Source: Candidatus Accumulibacter sp. UBA704 (lineage in GTDB: Bacteria; Pseudomonadota; Gammaproteobacteria; Burkholderiales; Rhodocyclaceae). Taken from it: DNA of 16,391 bases. The translations under genes and the position numbers were made by a program. A model generated the notes under the pieces. The model saw only the letters and a list, made by a program, of their open reading frames with translations, ran no database searches and had not been told where the DNA came from. Numbering within the stretch: the stretch's first letter is position 1; every line of letters begins with the position of its first letter. Location: NCBI GenBank assembly GCA_002304785.1, contig DBMG01000072.1, positions 1 to 16,391 of the forward strand, read 5' to 3'. This document shows, in pieces, positions 1-6,791 of the stretch.

Positions 1-2
1 AG

Positions 3-104
3 GGGCGCAACGATCAGGCCGTTACCGCATTCCAGCGCGCGTACCAGGCAGGCAACCTGAGTCGCGAACTGATGACGATGGTGGAGCACAAGCTGCGCCA
101 GTAG
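3..104 (+). CDS. 3' end of a TPR-like protein (partial)
   Basis: Only the last 33 codons are in the window, read in the frame that ends at the TAG at 102-104. The peptide contains AVTAFQRAYQAGNLS followed by a short helix and ends MVEHKLRQ. Alternating small and aromatic residues in this spacing resemble the second helix of a tetratricopeptide repeat plus a capping helix. The rest of the gene lies upstream of the window, so neither its function nor its length can be given. The stop codon is the first three bases of a long inverted repeat that separates this gene from the convergent comF gene. Confidence 0.55.
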   Translation, partial: GRNDQAVTAFQRAYQAGNLSRELMTMVEHKLRQ

Positions 105-161
105 TCAGTCACGCAAATTTGCGGGGCGTGCCGAACATGGCAAAATTCGCGTGACTGGCTA
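102..161. repeat. Long inverted repeat between convergent genes, possible bidirectional terminator
   Basis: The arms 102-114 and 149-161 pair over 13 bp with one G-T wobble. An inner set, 115-122 with 140-147, pairs with one A-A mismatch, leaving a 17-nt loop. The structure starts on the stop codon of the upstream plus-strand gene and ends 14 bp before the end of comF. Its place between converging genes fits a transcription terminator or RNA 3'-end stabiliser for both. There is no clear T-run after either arm, so classic Rho-independent termination is uncertain. Confidence 0.5.
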
Positions 162-175
162 CAGGGCAATGGTGG

Positions 176-901
176 TCAGGGCAGGGCGCGCGCGACGACC
201 AGCAAGGTAACTTCCCCGGCGCCATGCAACTTGAGGGTGCGCGCGCATTCGTTGAGCGAGGCGCCGGTGGTCATGACGTCGTCGACCAGGAGAATCCGCT
301 TTCCCGGCAGTTCCCCGGGGCAATGAAACGCGCCACGGATGTTCTTCTCTCGTTCCCGCCAGGGCAGGCCCGCCTGAGCCGAGGTGTGCCGGACACGAGT
401 GCAGCAGTCGGTATCGATGGGCTTCTTGAGGGCGTGGGCCACAGGGCGCGCCAGTTCCAGCGCCTGGTTGAACCCCCGTTCGCACACGCGGGTGCGGTGC
501 AAGGGTAGCGGAACGATCAGATCGGCGCTGCAGCCCATCGCTTCTTCAGCCAGGAAGCGACCAAAAAACGGAGCTAGGGATAAACGATGCGCGTACTTGA
601 AGGCCTGCAGGAGCTTGTCTAGCGGAAATCCGTAGTTGAACACGGCCAGCGTTCTGTCGTAGTGTGGCGGCTTCGCTAGGCAGCGGCCGCACCATTCTCC
701 CTGCGGCGTGGGCAGCGCGCAGCGCGGGCAGCGGGAAACGGGCAGCTGTGGCAGGTCGCCGGCACATGCCGGGCAAACGATGCGGCTTGCGCAGGATTGT
801 CCGCACAGCAGGCAGTCCTGCTCCAGCAAGGCGTTCAGGGCACGTTCGGCAATGGCCTTCGTGCCGGTCAGCAGCTTCTTGTTTTGGGTTAGAATGCCCA
901 T
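176..901 (-). CDS. comF: ComF/GntX-family phosphoribosyltransferase-like protein
   Basis: A 241-residue protein with the two-part ComF layout. The N-terminal region has four CxxC pairs (C30/C33, C43/C46, C58/C61, C71/C74), typical of the zinc-binding part. The C-terminal type I phosphoribosyltransferase fold carries the PRPP-binding loop ILLVDDVMTTGAS at about residues 203-215. ComF proteins support DNA uptake in competent bacteria, acting at the inner membrane with the single-strand import machinery; in non-competent species (E. coli GntX) the role is unclear. The ATG is preceded by AGGTG at a suitable distance. The gene is divergent from bioB, recalling the bioH-gntX neighbourhood of E. coli. 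The family call is firm; a role in transformation here is inference. Confidence 0.9.
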   Translation of the reverse strand: MGILTQNKKLLTGTKAIAERALNALLEQDCLLCGQSCASRIVCPACAGDLPQLPVSRCPRCALPTPQGEWCGRCLAKPPHYDRTLAVFNYGFPLDKLLQAFKYAHRLSLAPFFGRFLAEEAMGCSADLIVPLPLHRTRVCERGFNQALELARPVAHALKKPIDTDCCTRVRHTSAQAGLPWREREKNIRGAFHCPGELPGKRILLVDDVMTTGASLNECARTLKLHGAGEVTLLVVARALP

Positions 902-973
902 TTTTTAATCACCTGTTACGGGGTTGTGTCGTTCCCTGCTCCCGTACGAACCCTTGTTCCCGGTAGGTTTCCC

Positions 974-1963
974 ATGAATACAGTATCCCCAGTCGCTCCT
1001 TCGGCAACCGTTGCGGCCTCGCCAGTGCCTGCCGCCAAGTGGACCGTTTCGCAGGTTGAGGCACTTTACCAGATGCCGTTGATGGATCTGCTGTTTCGCG
1101 CCCACCAGGTGCATCGGGAAAACTTCGATCCGAACGAAGTGCAACGTTCGGCGCTTCTGTCGATCAAGACCGGCGGATGCCCGGAAGATTGCAGTTACTG
1201 CTCGCAGTCGGCGCGCTACAAGACGGACACCGAGCGCGAGGCGCTGATGCAGGTTGAGGATGTCGTCGCTGCGGCCAAGGAGGCCCAGGCCAAGGGGGCC
1301 ACCCGCTTCTGCATGGGAGCCGCCTGGCGCGGGCCGAAGGAAAAAGAACTGGAAGTGGTGACGCAGATGATCCGCGAGGTCAAGGCGTTAGGCATGGAAA
1401 CCTGCGTGACGCTGGGCATGCTCAAGGACGGGCAGGCGCAGAAGCTCAAGGAAGCCGGGCTAGACTACTACAACCACAACCTCGACACCGATGCCGAGTT
1501 CTACGACAAGGTGATCACCAGCCACAAGCACTCCGACCGCATCGATACCATCGCGCAAGTGCGCGGCGCCGGGATCAAGGTATGCTCGGGCGGCATTCTC
1601 GGGCTGGGCGAGTCGCGCCGCAACCGCGCGGCCATGGTGGCCCAGTTGGCCAACCTGAATCCGGCACCCGATTCCGTGCCGATCAACAACCTCGTGGCCA
1701 TGCCCGGCACGCCGCTGGCGCAGACCGAGAAGATCGACAGCTTCGAATTCCTGCGCACCATCGCGGCCGCGCGCATCACCATGCCGAAGAGCTACGTCCG
1801 CCTGTCCGCCGGGCGCGAGGCCATGTCGCAGGAAATGCAGGCCATGTGTTTCTTTGCCGGCGCCAACTCGATCTTCTATTGCGACAAGCTGCTGACGGCG
1901 ACCAACCAGGATATCAATTCCGACCAGTCGTTGTTCGAGAAGCTGGGGTTGCGGGCGGTATAA
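974..1963 (+). CDS. bioB: Biotin synthase
   Basis: A radical SAM enzyme of 329 residues that inserts sulfur into dethiobiotin, the last step of biotin synthesis. The 4Fe-4S motif CPEDCSYC supplies C69, C73 and C76. Ligands expected for the sacrificial 2Fe-2S cluster are all visible: C113 (RFCMGAAW), C144 (METCVTLG), C204 (KVCSGGILG) and R276 (SYVRLSAG). A GTG 16 codons upstream (926) is in frame, but the ATG at 974 is preferred because a GGTAGG-like ribosome site lies just upstream and family members begin near here. The long Ala/Pro-rich leader before residue 23 is common in betaproteobacterial BioB. bioC follows after 18 bp, so the two are probably co-transcribed. Confidence 0.96.
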   Translation: MNTVSPVAPSATVAASPVPAAKWTVSQVEALYQMPLMDLLFRAHQVHRENFDPNEVQRSALLSIKTGGCPEDCSYCSQSARYKTDTEREALMQVEDVVAAAKEAQAKGATRFCMGAAWRGPKEKELEVVTQMIREVKALGMETCVTLGMLKDGQAQKLKEAGLDYYNHNLDTDAEFYDKVITSHKHSDRIDTIAQVRGAGIKVCSGGILGLGESRRNRAAMVAQLANLNPAPDSVPINNLVAMPGTPLAQTEKIDSFEFLRTIAAARITMPKSYVRLSAGREAMSQEMQAMCFFAGANSIFYCDKLLTATNQDINSDQSLFEKLGLRAV

Positions 1964-1981
1964 GGCATCCGGCCTTTCCGT

Positions 1982-2878
1982 ATGGAAGGCGGCCAACCAG
2001 CACCGTTTGTCGATGTGCGTCAGGTGCGGCGAAATTTCGCGCGTGCCGCCGGCGGCTACGACGCCGTAGCGGTGCTGCAGCGCGAGATTGCCTCGCGCAT
2101 GCTCGAACGACTCGATTACGTGAAGATCGATCCGCACTGCGTGGTCGACCTTGGTTGTGGCACCGGCGCCAGCCTGACGGCGCTTGGCGAGCGCTATCCC
2201 ACGGCCCGGATCCTCGGTGTCGACGCCTGCGAAGCGATGCTGCGCGTCGGGAACCGGCAGCGTTCCCGCCTGCGCTGGATGCTGCCGTTCCTGCGCGGTC
2301 CGAAAAGCGCGTCGTTGCTTGCCGCCGATGCCCAGTCCCTGCCGCTGAAGAATGGTGCCGCGGGGCTCATCTGGTCCAATCTCGTGCTGCATTGGCTGGT
2401 CGATCCGCTGGCCGCATTCCGGGAAATGCATCGAACGCTGGAGGTCGGCGGCCTGCTGCTGTTTTCCACTTTCGGGCCGGATACCCTGAAAGAACTGCGC
2501 AGCTGTTTTTCCGACGGTGACCAGCATACCCAGCGTTTTGCGGACATGCACGACTATGGCGATATGTTGGTCGAGTGCGGTTTTTCCGATCCGGTGATGG
2601 ACGTCGAGCGGCTGACCATGACCTATCCGTCGCTGGATGTCCTGTTCAGCGAACTGCGCCGGAACGGTTCGACGTGCGCCATGGTCGAACGCAGGCGCGG
2701 CCTGATGGGGCGCCATGCCTGGAAAGCAGTTTGCGACGCCTACGAGGAATTGCGTTACGAGGGGCGCCTGCCGGTGACTTTCGAGGTGGTGCATGGGCAC
2801 GCGTGGAAGCCAGAGCCGACGAAATCGGCCGATGGCCGCGCGGTGATCCGCTTCGATCCGAAACAGCGCTTGCGCTGA
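1982..2878 (+). CDS. bioC: Malonyl-[acyl-carrier protein] O-methyltransferase
   Basis: A 298-residue class I SAM-dependent methyltransferase. Motif I is VDLGCGTG at about residues 55-62, followed by an acidic residue after strand 2 (GVDA, 79-82). The N-terminal segment VRRNFARAAGGYDAVAVLQREIA is typical of BioC, which methylates malonyl-ACP to disguise it as a fatty-acid primer and so starts pimeloyl synthesis. Its place 18 bp after bioB supports this over a generic methyltransferase. No bioH, bioF or bioD is adjacent, so the demethylating esterase must be encoded elsewhere. No strong Shine-Dalgarno is seen, and the ATG sits in a small hairpin (1972-1990). Downstream GTG codons near 2014 are possible alternative starts. 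Confidence 0.9.
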   Translation: MEGGQPAPFVDVRQVRRNFARAAGGYDAVAVLQREIASRMLERLDYVKIDPHCVVDLGCGTGASLTALGERYPTARILGVDACEAMLRVGNRQRSRLRWMLPFLRGPKSASLLAADAQSLPLKNGAAGLIWSNLVLHWLVDPLAAFREMHRTLEVGGLLLFSTFGPDTLKELRSCFSDGDQHTQRFADMHDYGDMLVECGFSDPVMDVERLTMTYPSLDVLFSELRRNGSTCAMVERRRGLMGRHAWKAVCDAYEELRYEGRLPVTFEVVHGHAWKPEPTKSADGRAVIRFDPKQRLR

Positions 2879-2892
2879 GCATGGTTCGTTCG

Positions 2893-2906
2893 CGACCCGC
2901 GGGTCG
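2893..2906. promoter_or_regulatory. 14-nt perfect palindrome upstream of gpmI, possible operator
   Basis: The sequence CGACCCGCGGGTCG is a perfect 14-nt palindrome. It lies where the -35 region of the putative gpmI promoter would be, about 12 bp upstream of an extended -10 element. That placement suits a repressor site or the base of a bioC 3'-end hairpin. No known regulator can be assigned. Confidence 0.3.
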
Positions 2907-2915
2907 GCGCGGATT

Positions 2916-2924
2916 TGCTATGAT
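2916..2924 (+). promoter_or_regulatory. Extended -10 promoter candidate for gpmI
   Basis: The sequence TGC followed by TATGAT fits an extended -10 element, with five of six matches to TATAAT and the TG dinucleotide one base upstream. No good -35 hexamer is seen at 16-18 bp, as is common for extended -10 promoters. Transcription would start near 2931, giving a leader of about 48 nt before the gpmI ATG. Confidence 0.5.
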
Positions 2925-2978
2925 TGGCTGGTTTGGCCAAAGAGCCAGTCTGTTTTTAAACCCCAGCAGGAAAACACC

Positions 2979-4613
2979 ATGTTGCAGAAACTCGCCTCTT
3001 TCGCCGGAATCCAGGGCCCGGTGGTCACCATCATCATGGACGGTTACGGCTTGCCGAAAACGGATGTCGGGAGCGCCATCGCTGCCGCCAAGAAGCCGAA
3101 CCTCGACCGGCTGTTCGCCAATTACCCCAATATCAGCCTGCGTGCGCACGGCACGGCGGTCGGCATGCCGTCCGACGAGGATATGGGCAATTCCGAAGTC
3201 GGCCACAACGCCATAGGCGCCGGGCAGGTCTATAGCCAGGGCGCCGCGCTGGTGGCCGACGCCATCGCTACGGGCGCCATCTGGCAGGGCGAGGCCTGGC
3301 AGCAGATTGTGGCCGGCGCGAAAACCAGTACGCTGCATTTCATCGGGCTGTTCTCGGACGGCAACGTGCATAGCCACATCGATCACCTCAAGGCCATGGT
3401 GCTGCGCGCCCGGGAAGAGGGCGTCAAGACGGTGCGCGTGCATATCCTGCTGGACGGGCGCGATGTTCCGGAAACCAGCGCGCTTGAATACGTCGAGCCG
3501 TTCGAAGCCTTCCTGGCCGAGGCCAGTACTGACGCCTTCGACGCGCAGATTGCCTCCGGCGGCGGCCGCATGACCATTACCATGGACCGCTACGAAGCCA
3601 ACTGGAGCATGGTCGAGAAGGGCTGGAACACCCACGTGCTGGGCAAGGGCGACCAGTTTGCCAGCGCCTCCGAGGCGATCAAGGCCCTGCGCGCCAAGTT
3701 CCCGGGGACCATCGACCAGGATCTGCCGGCCTTCGTCATCGGCAAGAATGGCAAGCCCGTCGGCACGGTGGAAGACGGCGACGCGGTGGTGTTCTTCAAC
3801 TTCCGCGGCGACCGCGCTATCGAAATTACGCTGGCGTTCGAGCAGCCCGATTTTGCCAAGTTCGACCGCGTGCGCGTGCCGAAGGTGACCTACGCCGGGA
3901 TGCTGCAATACGACGGCGATCTCAAGCTACCCAAGCGTTTCCTGGTCCCTCCACCCGCGATCCAGGACACCATGGGTGAATGGTTCTCCAAGGCCGGCAT
4001 CACCCAGTTTGCCTGCTCGGAAACGCAGAAGTACGGGCACGTGACCTACTTCTGGAACGGCAACCGTTCCGGCAAGTTCGAAGGCGAAACGTATCAGGAA
4101 GTCCTCAGCGACGTGGTTCCCTTCGAGCAGCGGCCGTGGATGAAATCGGCCGAAATCGCCGATGCCATGATCGAGGCGCTGAAGAGCGGCAAGTACCGCA
4201 CGCTGCGCTGCAACTTTGCCAACGGAGACATGGTCGGACATACGGGCAATTTCCGCGCTGCGACGATGTCCGTCGAAGCCGTCGATCTGGCCCTCGGGCG
4301 CATCCTGCCGGTGATCGACGCAATGGGCGGTGTGGCGCTGATCACCGCCGACCACGGCAATGCCGACGAGATGTTCGAACTGGACAAAAAGACCAAGCAG
4401 CCGGCGCAGAACAAGGACGGATCATTCAAGGCCAAGACGGCGCACACGCTGAATCCGGTGCCGTTGATTCTTTACGACAACGTGACCGGCGGCAAGCTGG
4501 CGTTGAAGCAGACAGAAACTGCCGGCCTGTCCAATCTCGCCGCCACGACGGCCAATCTGCTGGGCCTCGAGAAGCACGCCAAGTGGGACGAGAGTCTGCT
4601 GCAGATCAAGTAG
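2979..4613 (+). CDS. gpmI: 2,3-bisphosphoglycerate-independent phosphoglycerate mutase (plant-like type)
   Basis: A 544-residue alkaline-phosphatase superfamily enzyme that interconverts 3- and 2-phosphoglycerate in glycolysis and gluconeogenesis, using metal ions (usually Mn). The first metal-binding aspartate is in IIMDGYG (D21), the phospho-serine is S72 in DMGNSEVGHN, and a late metal site is ADHGNADEM. Several segments match the plant and trypanosomatid subtype as I recall it, not the E. coli/Bacillus type: AHGTAVGMPSDEDMGNSEVG, SGGGRMTITMDRYEANW, YAGMLQYDG, FACSETQKYGHVTYFWNGNR and NGDMVGHTG. The ATG has AGGA seven bases upstream. It looks monocistronic, with its own promoter candidate and a hairpin after it. 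Confidence 0.95.
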   Translation: MLQKLASFAGIQGPVVTIIMDGYGLPKTDVGSAIAAAKKPNLDRLFANYPNISLRAHGTAVGMPSDEDMGNSEVGHNAIGAGQVYSQGAALVADAIATGAIWQGEAWQQIVAGAKTSTLHFIGLFSDGNVHSHIDHLKAMVLRAREEGVKTVRVHILLDGRDVPETSALEYVEPFEAFLAEASTDAFDAQIASGGGRMTITMDRYEANWSMVEKGWNTHVLGKGDQFASASEAIKALRAKFPGTIDQDLPAFVIGKNGKPVGTVEDGDAVVFFNFRGDRAIEITLAFEQPDFAKFDRVRVPKVTYAGMLQYDGDLKLPKRFLVPPPAIQDTMGEWFSKAGITQFACSETQKYGHVTYFWNGNRSGKFEGETYQEVLSDVVPFEQRPWMKSAEIADAMIEALKSGKYRTLRCNFANGDMVGHTGNFRAATMSVEAVDLALGRILPVIDAMGGVALITADHGNADEMFELDKKTKQPAQNKDGSFKAKTAHTLNPVPLILYDNVTGGKLALKQTETAGLSNLAATTANLLGLEKHAKWDESLLQIK

Positions 4614-4632
4614 CCGGTGAGCGGCAAAAGTG

Positions 4633-4653
4633 GAGCAGGCTGACAGCCTGCTC
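4633..4653. terminator. Hairpin between convergent gpmI and the CBS gene
   Basis: An 8-bp perfect stem, GAGCAGGC with GCCTGCTC, encloses the 5-nt loop TGACA. On the plus strand it is followed by a pyrimidine-rich TTCCTGTTCC, and on the minus strand by CCACTTTTG. It sits 20 bp after the gpmI stop and 25 bp before the end of the convergent CBS gene, so it could end transcription from both sides. The T-runs are short, so strength is uncertain. Confidence 0.6.
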
Positions 4654-4678
4654 TTCCTGTTCCGGGGCGACGCGCCTT

Positions 4679-5110
4679 TCAGCGCTTGATGTAGTTTTCC
4701 AGCTGGCCGATGATGAACTCCTTCTGGCTGAGCAGTTCCTTGATGACGTCACCGATGGAGATGATGCCGATGACTTTTTCGTCGTTGTCCAGGATCGGCA
4801 AGTGGCGGACGTGCTTTTCGGTCATGATGGCCATGCACTCCTCGATACGCGCCTCGGGCCTTACATGCACTGCATCGCCGGACATGATTTCGCTTACCTT
4901 GGTCTCCTTCGATGCCTTGCCTTGCAGGATGACCTTGCGTGAATAGTCGCGTTCGGAAAACACTCCGATCAGGCGTTTCCCGTCAATCACCGGCAACGCA
5001 CCGACGTCATATTGCGCCATGATTTCGAGCGCGCGCAGCACGGTCTGCTCTGGAGATATGGAAACAAGTGGCTTGTTCTTGCTTTCGAGGAATTGTCTGA
5101 GGGTTTTCAT
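4679..5110 (-). CDS. Two-CBS-domain protein
   Basis: A 143-residue soluble protein made of a tandem pair of CBS domains (a Bateman module) with no fused catalytic domain. The first repeat covers about residues 10-60 (VLRALEIMAQYDVGALPVID, then GVFSERDY) and the second about 72-125 (CMAIMTEKHVRHLPILD, then GIISIGDVIKELL). Such modules bind adenine nucleotides or related ligands and regulate partner proteins; the partner here is unknown. The start is supported by AAAGGAT upstream of the ATG. The gene lies 48 bp after cytochrome c4 on the same strand and may be read from that promoter. Confidence 0.9.
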   Translation of the reverse strand: MKTLRQFLESKNKPLVSISPEQTVLRALEIMAQYDVGALPVIDGKRLIGVFSERDYSRKVILQGKASKETKVSEIMSGDAVHVRPEARIEECMAIMTEKHVRHLPILDNDEKVIGIISIGDVIKELLSQKEFIIGQLENYIKR

Positions 5111-5158
5111 TGTTTCATCCTTTGAGCTGGGAAAACCAAGCCACCTCAGGTGACCTCG

Positions 5159-5797
5159 TTATTGGCGCAAGCCGGCCACGTAGTCCGCCAGTGCCTTTAT
5201 CTGCTTGTCGGAAAGCTTGTCCGCAATCGTTCTCATCGTTCTTTCCGGGTCGTTCGACCGCTCCTCGCTACGGAAGTTCTTGAGCTGCAGTTCGGTGTAT
5301 TCGGCGTATTGTCCGGCAAGGCGCGGGTATTGCGACGGAATGCCCGCACCTGCCGGGCCATGGCAGCCGGAACAGGCCGGTATGCCCCGGTCGAAATCAC
5401 CTTTGCGCCAGAGGTGCTTGCCAGTCTCGACCAGCTTTTCGTTGGTGGCGGCCGAGGGCTTGATCTTTTGCTGCGAGAAATAGACCGCCAGAGACTTCAT
5501 GTCTTCGGGCGAAAGCGCCGCGGTCATTCCGGCCATGATCGGATTGTTGCGGATTGCCGGTTTGCCGTCCAAGGCCTTGAATTCCGTCAGCTGCTTGAAA
5601 AGATAATCAGCACCTTGTCCGGCCAGGATCGGATTGGCCGACGTCGGGCTGTTTCCGTCGGCGCCGTGGCAGGCGATACAAACGGTTTCGGCGATTTTCT
5701 TCGCTTTTTCCAGATCGGGTTTGCCTTTCGCAATATCCGCGGCAAACACGGTACAGCAGAAGGTGGACATAATTGCGATGGCCGTGTTGCGAATCAT
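5159..5797 (-). CDS. Diheme cytochrome c4
   Basis: A 212-residue periplasmic cytochrome with a Sec signal peptide (MIRNTAIAIMSTFCCTVFAA) and two class I heme domains. Heme sites are CIACH (40-44) and CSGCH (142-146). Likely axial methionines lie in NPIMAGMT (M88 or M91) and RTMRTIADKLS (M188). The repeated two-domain plan and the YPRLAGQYAEYTELQLKNFR segment match cytochrome c4, an electron donor to terminal oxidases such as cbb3. The reading frame extends upstream to 6061, but the ATG at 5797 is chosen because it begins the signal peptide and has GGAG upstream. It is divergent from engB, a pairing also known in pseudomonads and other proteobacteria. Confidence 0.92.
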   Translation of the reverse strand: MIRNTAIAIMSTFCCTVFAADIAKGKPDLEKAKKIAETVCIACHGADGNSPTSANPILAGQGADYLFKQLTEFKALDGKPAIRNNPIMAGMTAALSPEDMKSLAVYFSQQKIKPSAATNEKLVETGKHLWRKGDFDRGIPACSGCHGPAGAGIPSQYPRLAGQYAEYTELQLKNFRSEERSNDPERTMRTIADKLSDKQIKALADYVAGLRQ

Positions 5798-5845
5798 GTG
5801 GAAACTCCTGTTGATGAATCCCGGTCCGAGAAGCACATACAAACC

Positions 5846-5854
5846 TGATATTCT
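5846..5854 (+). promoter_or_regulatory. Possible extended -10 promoter for engB
   Basis: TGA followed by TATTCT is an extended -10 candidate with four of six hexamer matches, 44 bp before the engB ATG. It overlaps a similar element on the opposite strand, so the two divergent promoters would compete. No convincing -35 hexamer was found. Confidence 0.3.
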
Positions 5855-5860
5855 ATAGCA
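5852..5860 (-). promoter_or_regulatory. Possible extended -10 promoter for cytochrome c4
   Basis: On the minus strand TGC is followed by TATAGA, shifting to TAGAAT two bases later (five of six matches). This would start a transcript near 5845 and give a leader of about 48 nt before the cytochrome c4 ATG. No good -35 hexamer is visible. Confidence 0.35.
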
Positions 5861-5897
5861 CTTTCCCAAAGCTTCACGCCGGCCTTCGGGGGCCCTC

Positions 5898-6617
5898 ATG
5901 TCACTTTTCAACAACGCAGCATTCCAGATAACCGTCGCAAATCTCAGCGATTTACCCGGCGATTCGGTCAGCGAAGTTGCCTTCGCAGGCCGGTCGAACG
6001 CAGGAAAATCCTCGGCGATCAATACCCTCGTCAACCATACGCGGCTGGCATTCGTCTCCAAGACGCCGGGACGTACCCAGCATCTGAATTATTTCCGGCT
6101 CTGCGACGGCAAGTATTTCGTCGATCTGCCCGGGTACGGGTTTGCCAAGGCGCCGGCCGAGATTCGCGACCAATGGGAAAATCTGCTCGCGCCGTACCTC
6201 GTGCATCGCTCTCCCTTGGCCGGATTGGTCCTGATCATGGATAGCCGTCATCCGCTGACGGAATTGGACATGCAGATGATCGATTGGTTTGCGCAGACCG
6301 GCAAGCCGATTCATGTTCTCCTTTCCAAGTCCGACAAACTGACCCGCCATGAACAGGCGCAAGTCATGCGCGAGGTCAAGGGCGCGCTGGAGGCGCTTGG
6401 CGACAGGTGTTCGGTGCAACTGTTTTCCAGCCTGAAACGCTTGGGCGTCGAGGAGGCCGAGGGGGTTTTGGGCCGCTGGCTCGGCATTGTGGCGAGCGCA
6501 GCGGACCGGCAAACGCTGGCGAAAAGCATTCCAGGAAAGGTGGCCCGGCCCAGAAAGCGTAATGCCATGGGCTGGAGCGCCCGAGTGGCGGCCAAACCGA
6601 AGCAGACCCACAAATAA
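5898..6617 (+). CDS. engB: Ribosome biogenesis GTP-binding protein EngB (YihA/YsxC)
   Basis: A 239-residue TRAFAC GTPase needed for assembly of the large ribosomal subunit. Visible G motifs are G1 GRSNAGKSS (31-39), G2 region SKTPGRTQ, G3 DLPGYGFAKAP (76-86), G4 LSKSDKL and G5 FSSLKRLG (about 176-183). The C-terminal tail of about 40 residues is basic (KVARPRKRNAMGW). The ATG is preceded only by a G-rich stretch, not a classic Shine-Dalgarno, but the N-terminus MSLFNNAAFQITV fits the family. Its stop codon lies inside the T-tract of the predicted minus-strand small RNA terminator. hemB lies downstream on the same strand. Confidence 0.95.
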   Translation: MSLFNNAAFQITVANLSDLPGDSVSEVAFAGRSNAGKSSAINTLVNHTRLAFVSKTPGRTQHLNYFRLCDGKYFVDLPGYGFAKAPAEIRDQWENLLAPYLVHRSPLAGLVLIMDSRHPLTELDMQMIDWFAQTGKPIHVLLSKSDKLTRHEQAQVMREVKGALEALGDRCSVQLFSSLKRLGVEEAEGVLGRWLGIVASAADRQTLAKSIPGKVARPRKRNAMGWSARVAAKPKQTHK

Positions 6618-6645
6618 AAACCCCCGGTCAAGGGATGACCAGGGG
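6612..6645 (-). terminator. Rho-independent terminator of the minus-strand small RNA
   Basis: The 10-bp stem CCCCTGGTCA/TGACCGGGGG, with one G-U wobble and the loop TCCCT, is followed at once by TTTTTATTT on the minus strand. On the plus strand the same stem has a C-A mismatch and only AAAA after a C, so it points to minus-strand transcription. It may also hinder antisense reading into engB. Confidence 0.85.
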
Positions 6646-6720
6646 CAAAAATGCCTTACGGGGATGTAAGGCACCCGCTCAGGGAGATGAAGCGGGAGAT
6701 GGTGCGTGCCATCTGTAATC
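6612..6720 (-). ncRNA. Predicted four-hairpin small RNA with repeated anti-Shine-Dalgarno-like loops
   Basis: Read on the minus strand, the engB-hemB gap forms four consecutive hairpins. SL1 pairs AGATGG with CCATCT (6714-6697). SL2 pairs CCCGCT with AGCGGG (6696-6674). SL3 pairs TGCCTTAC with GTAAGGCA (6673-6652). SL4 is a 10-bp stem (6645-6621) followed directly by TTTTTATTT, a textbook intrinsic terminator. The fifth SL4 pair is G-U on the minus strand but C-A on the plus strand, so the structure favours a minus-strand RNA. The motif CAUCUCCC spans the SL1-SL2 junction and recurs in the SL2 loop; CAUCCCC lies in SL3 and CAUCCCU in SL4. These complement GGGAGAUG-like ribosome-site/start-codon sequences. 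No convincing promoter or long reading frame was found, so the 5' end is approximate. A relation to the Rfam betaproteobacterial toxic small RNA family is possible but unchecked. Confidence 0.75.
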
Positions 6721-6791
6721 TTTGAGTGGGGTGTCGCAGGATAGTTCCCGTTTTTCTTGTTTTTTTGCTGAAGAAGGAGCGCAGTTCGATC

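Noticed and set aside
926..973. Extended N-terminus for BioB from the GTG at 926
   Set aside because: The extra 16 residues do not resemble the family, and the ATG at 974 has a better-placed ribosome site.
902..973. Possible BirA-type operator between comF and bioB (GGGTT and AACCC half-sites)
   Set aside because: The match is only five bases per arm and does not fit the TTGTAAACC-GGTTTACAA pattern.
1460..2800. Long open frame (446 codons) on the minus strand across bioB and bioC
   Set aside because: It is a shadow of two well-supported genes on the plus strand; its protein is rich in His, Gly and Ala as expected from antisense of GC-rich coding DNA and shows no recognisable domain.
5798..6061. 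88-residue upstream extension of cytochrome c4
   Set aside because: It would overlap the start of engB and hide the signal peptide internally; the ATG at 5797 with GGAG upstream is clearly better.
6687..6725. 12-codon open frame (MKREMVRAICNL) with AGGGAG just before the ATG, on the plus strand
   Set aside because: The spacing between AGGGAG and ATG is too short for good initiation, and the sequence is better explained as the complement of the repeated RNA loop motif.
6721..6780. Promoter for the minus-strand small RNA
   Set aside because: TATCCT (6743-6738) is a possible -10 but no -35 is seen at a proper distance; not strong enough to list as a feature.
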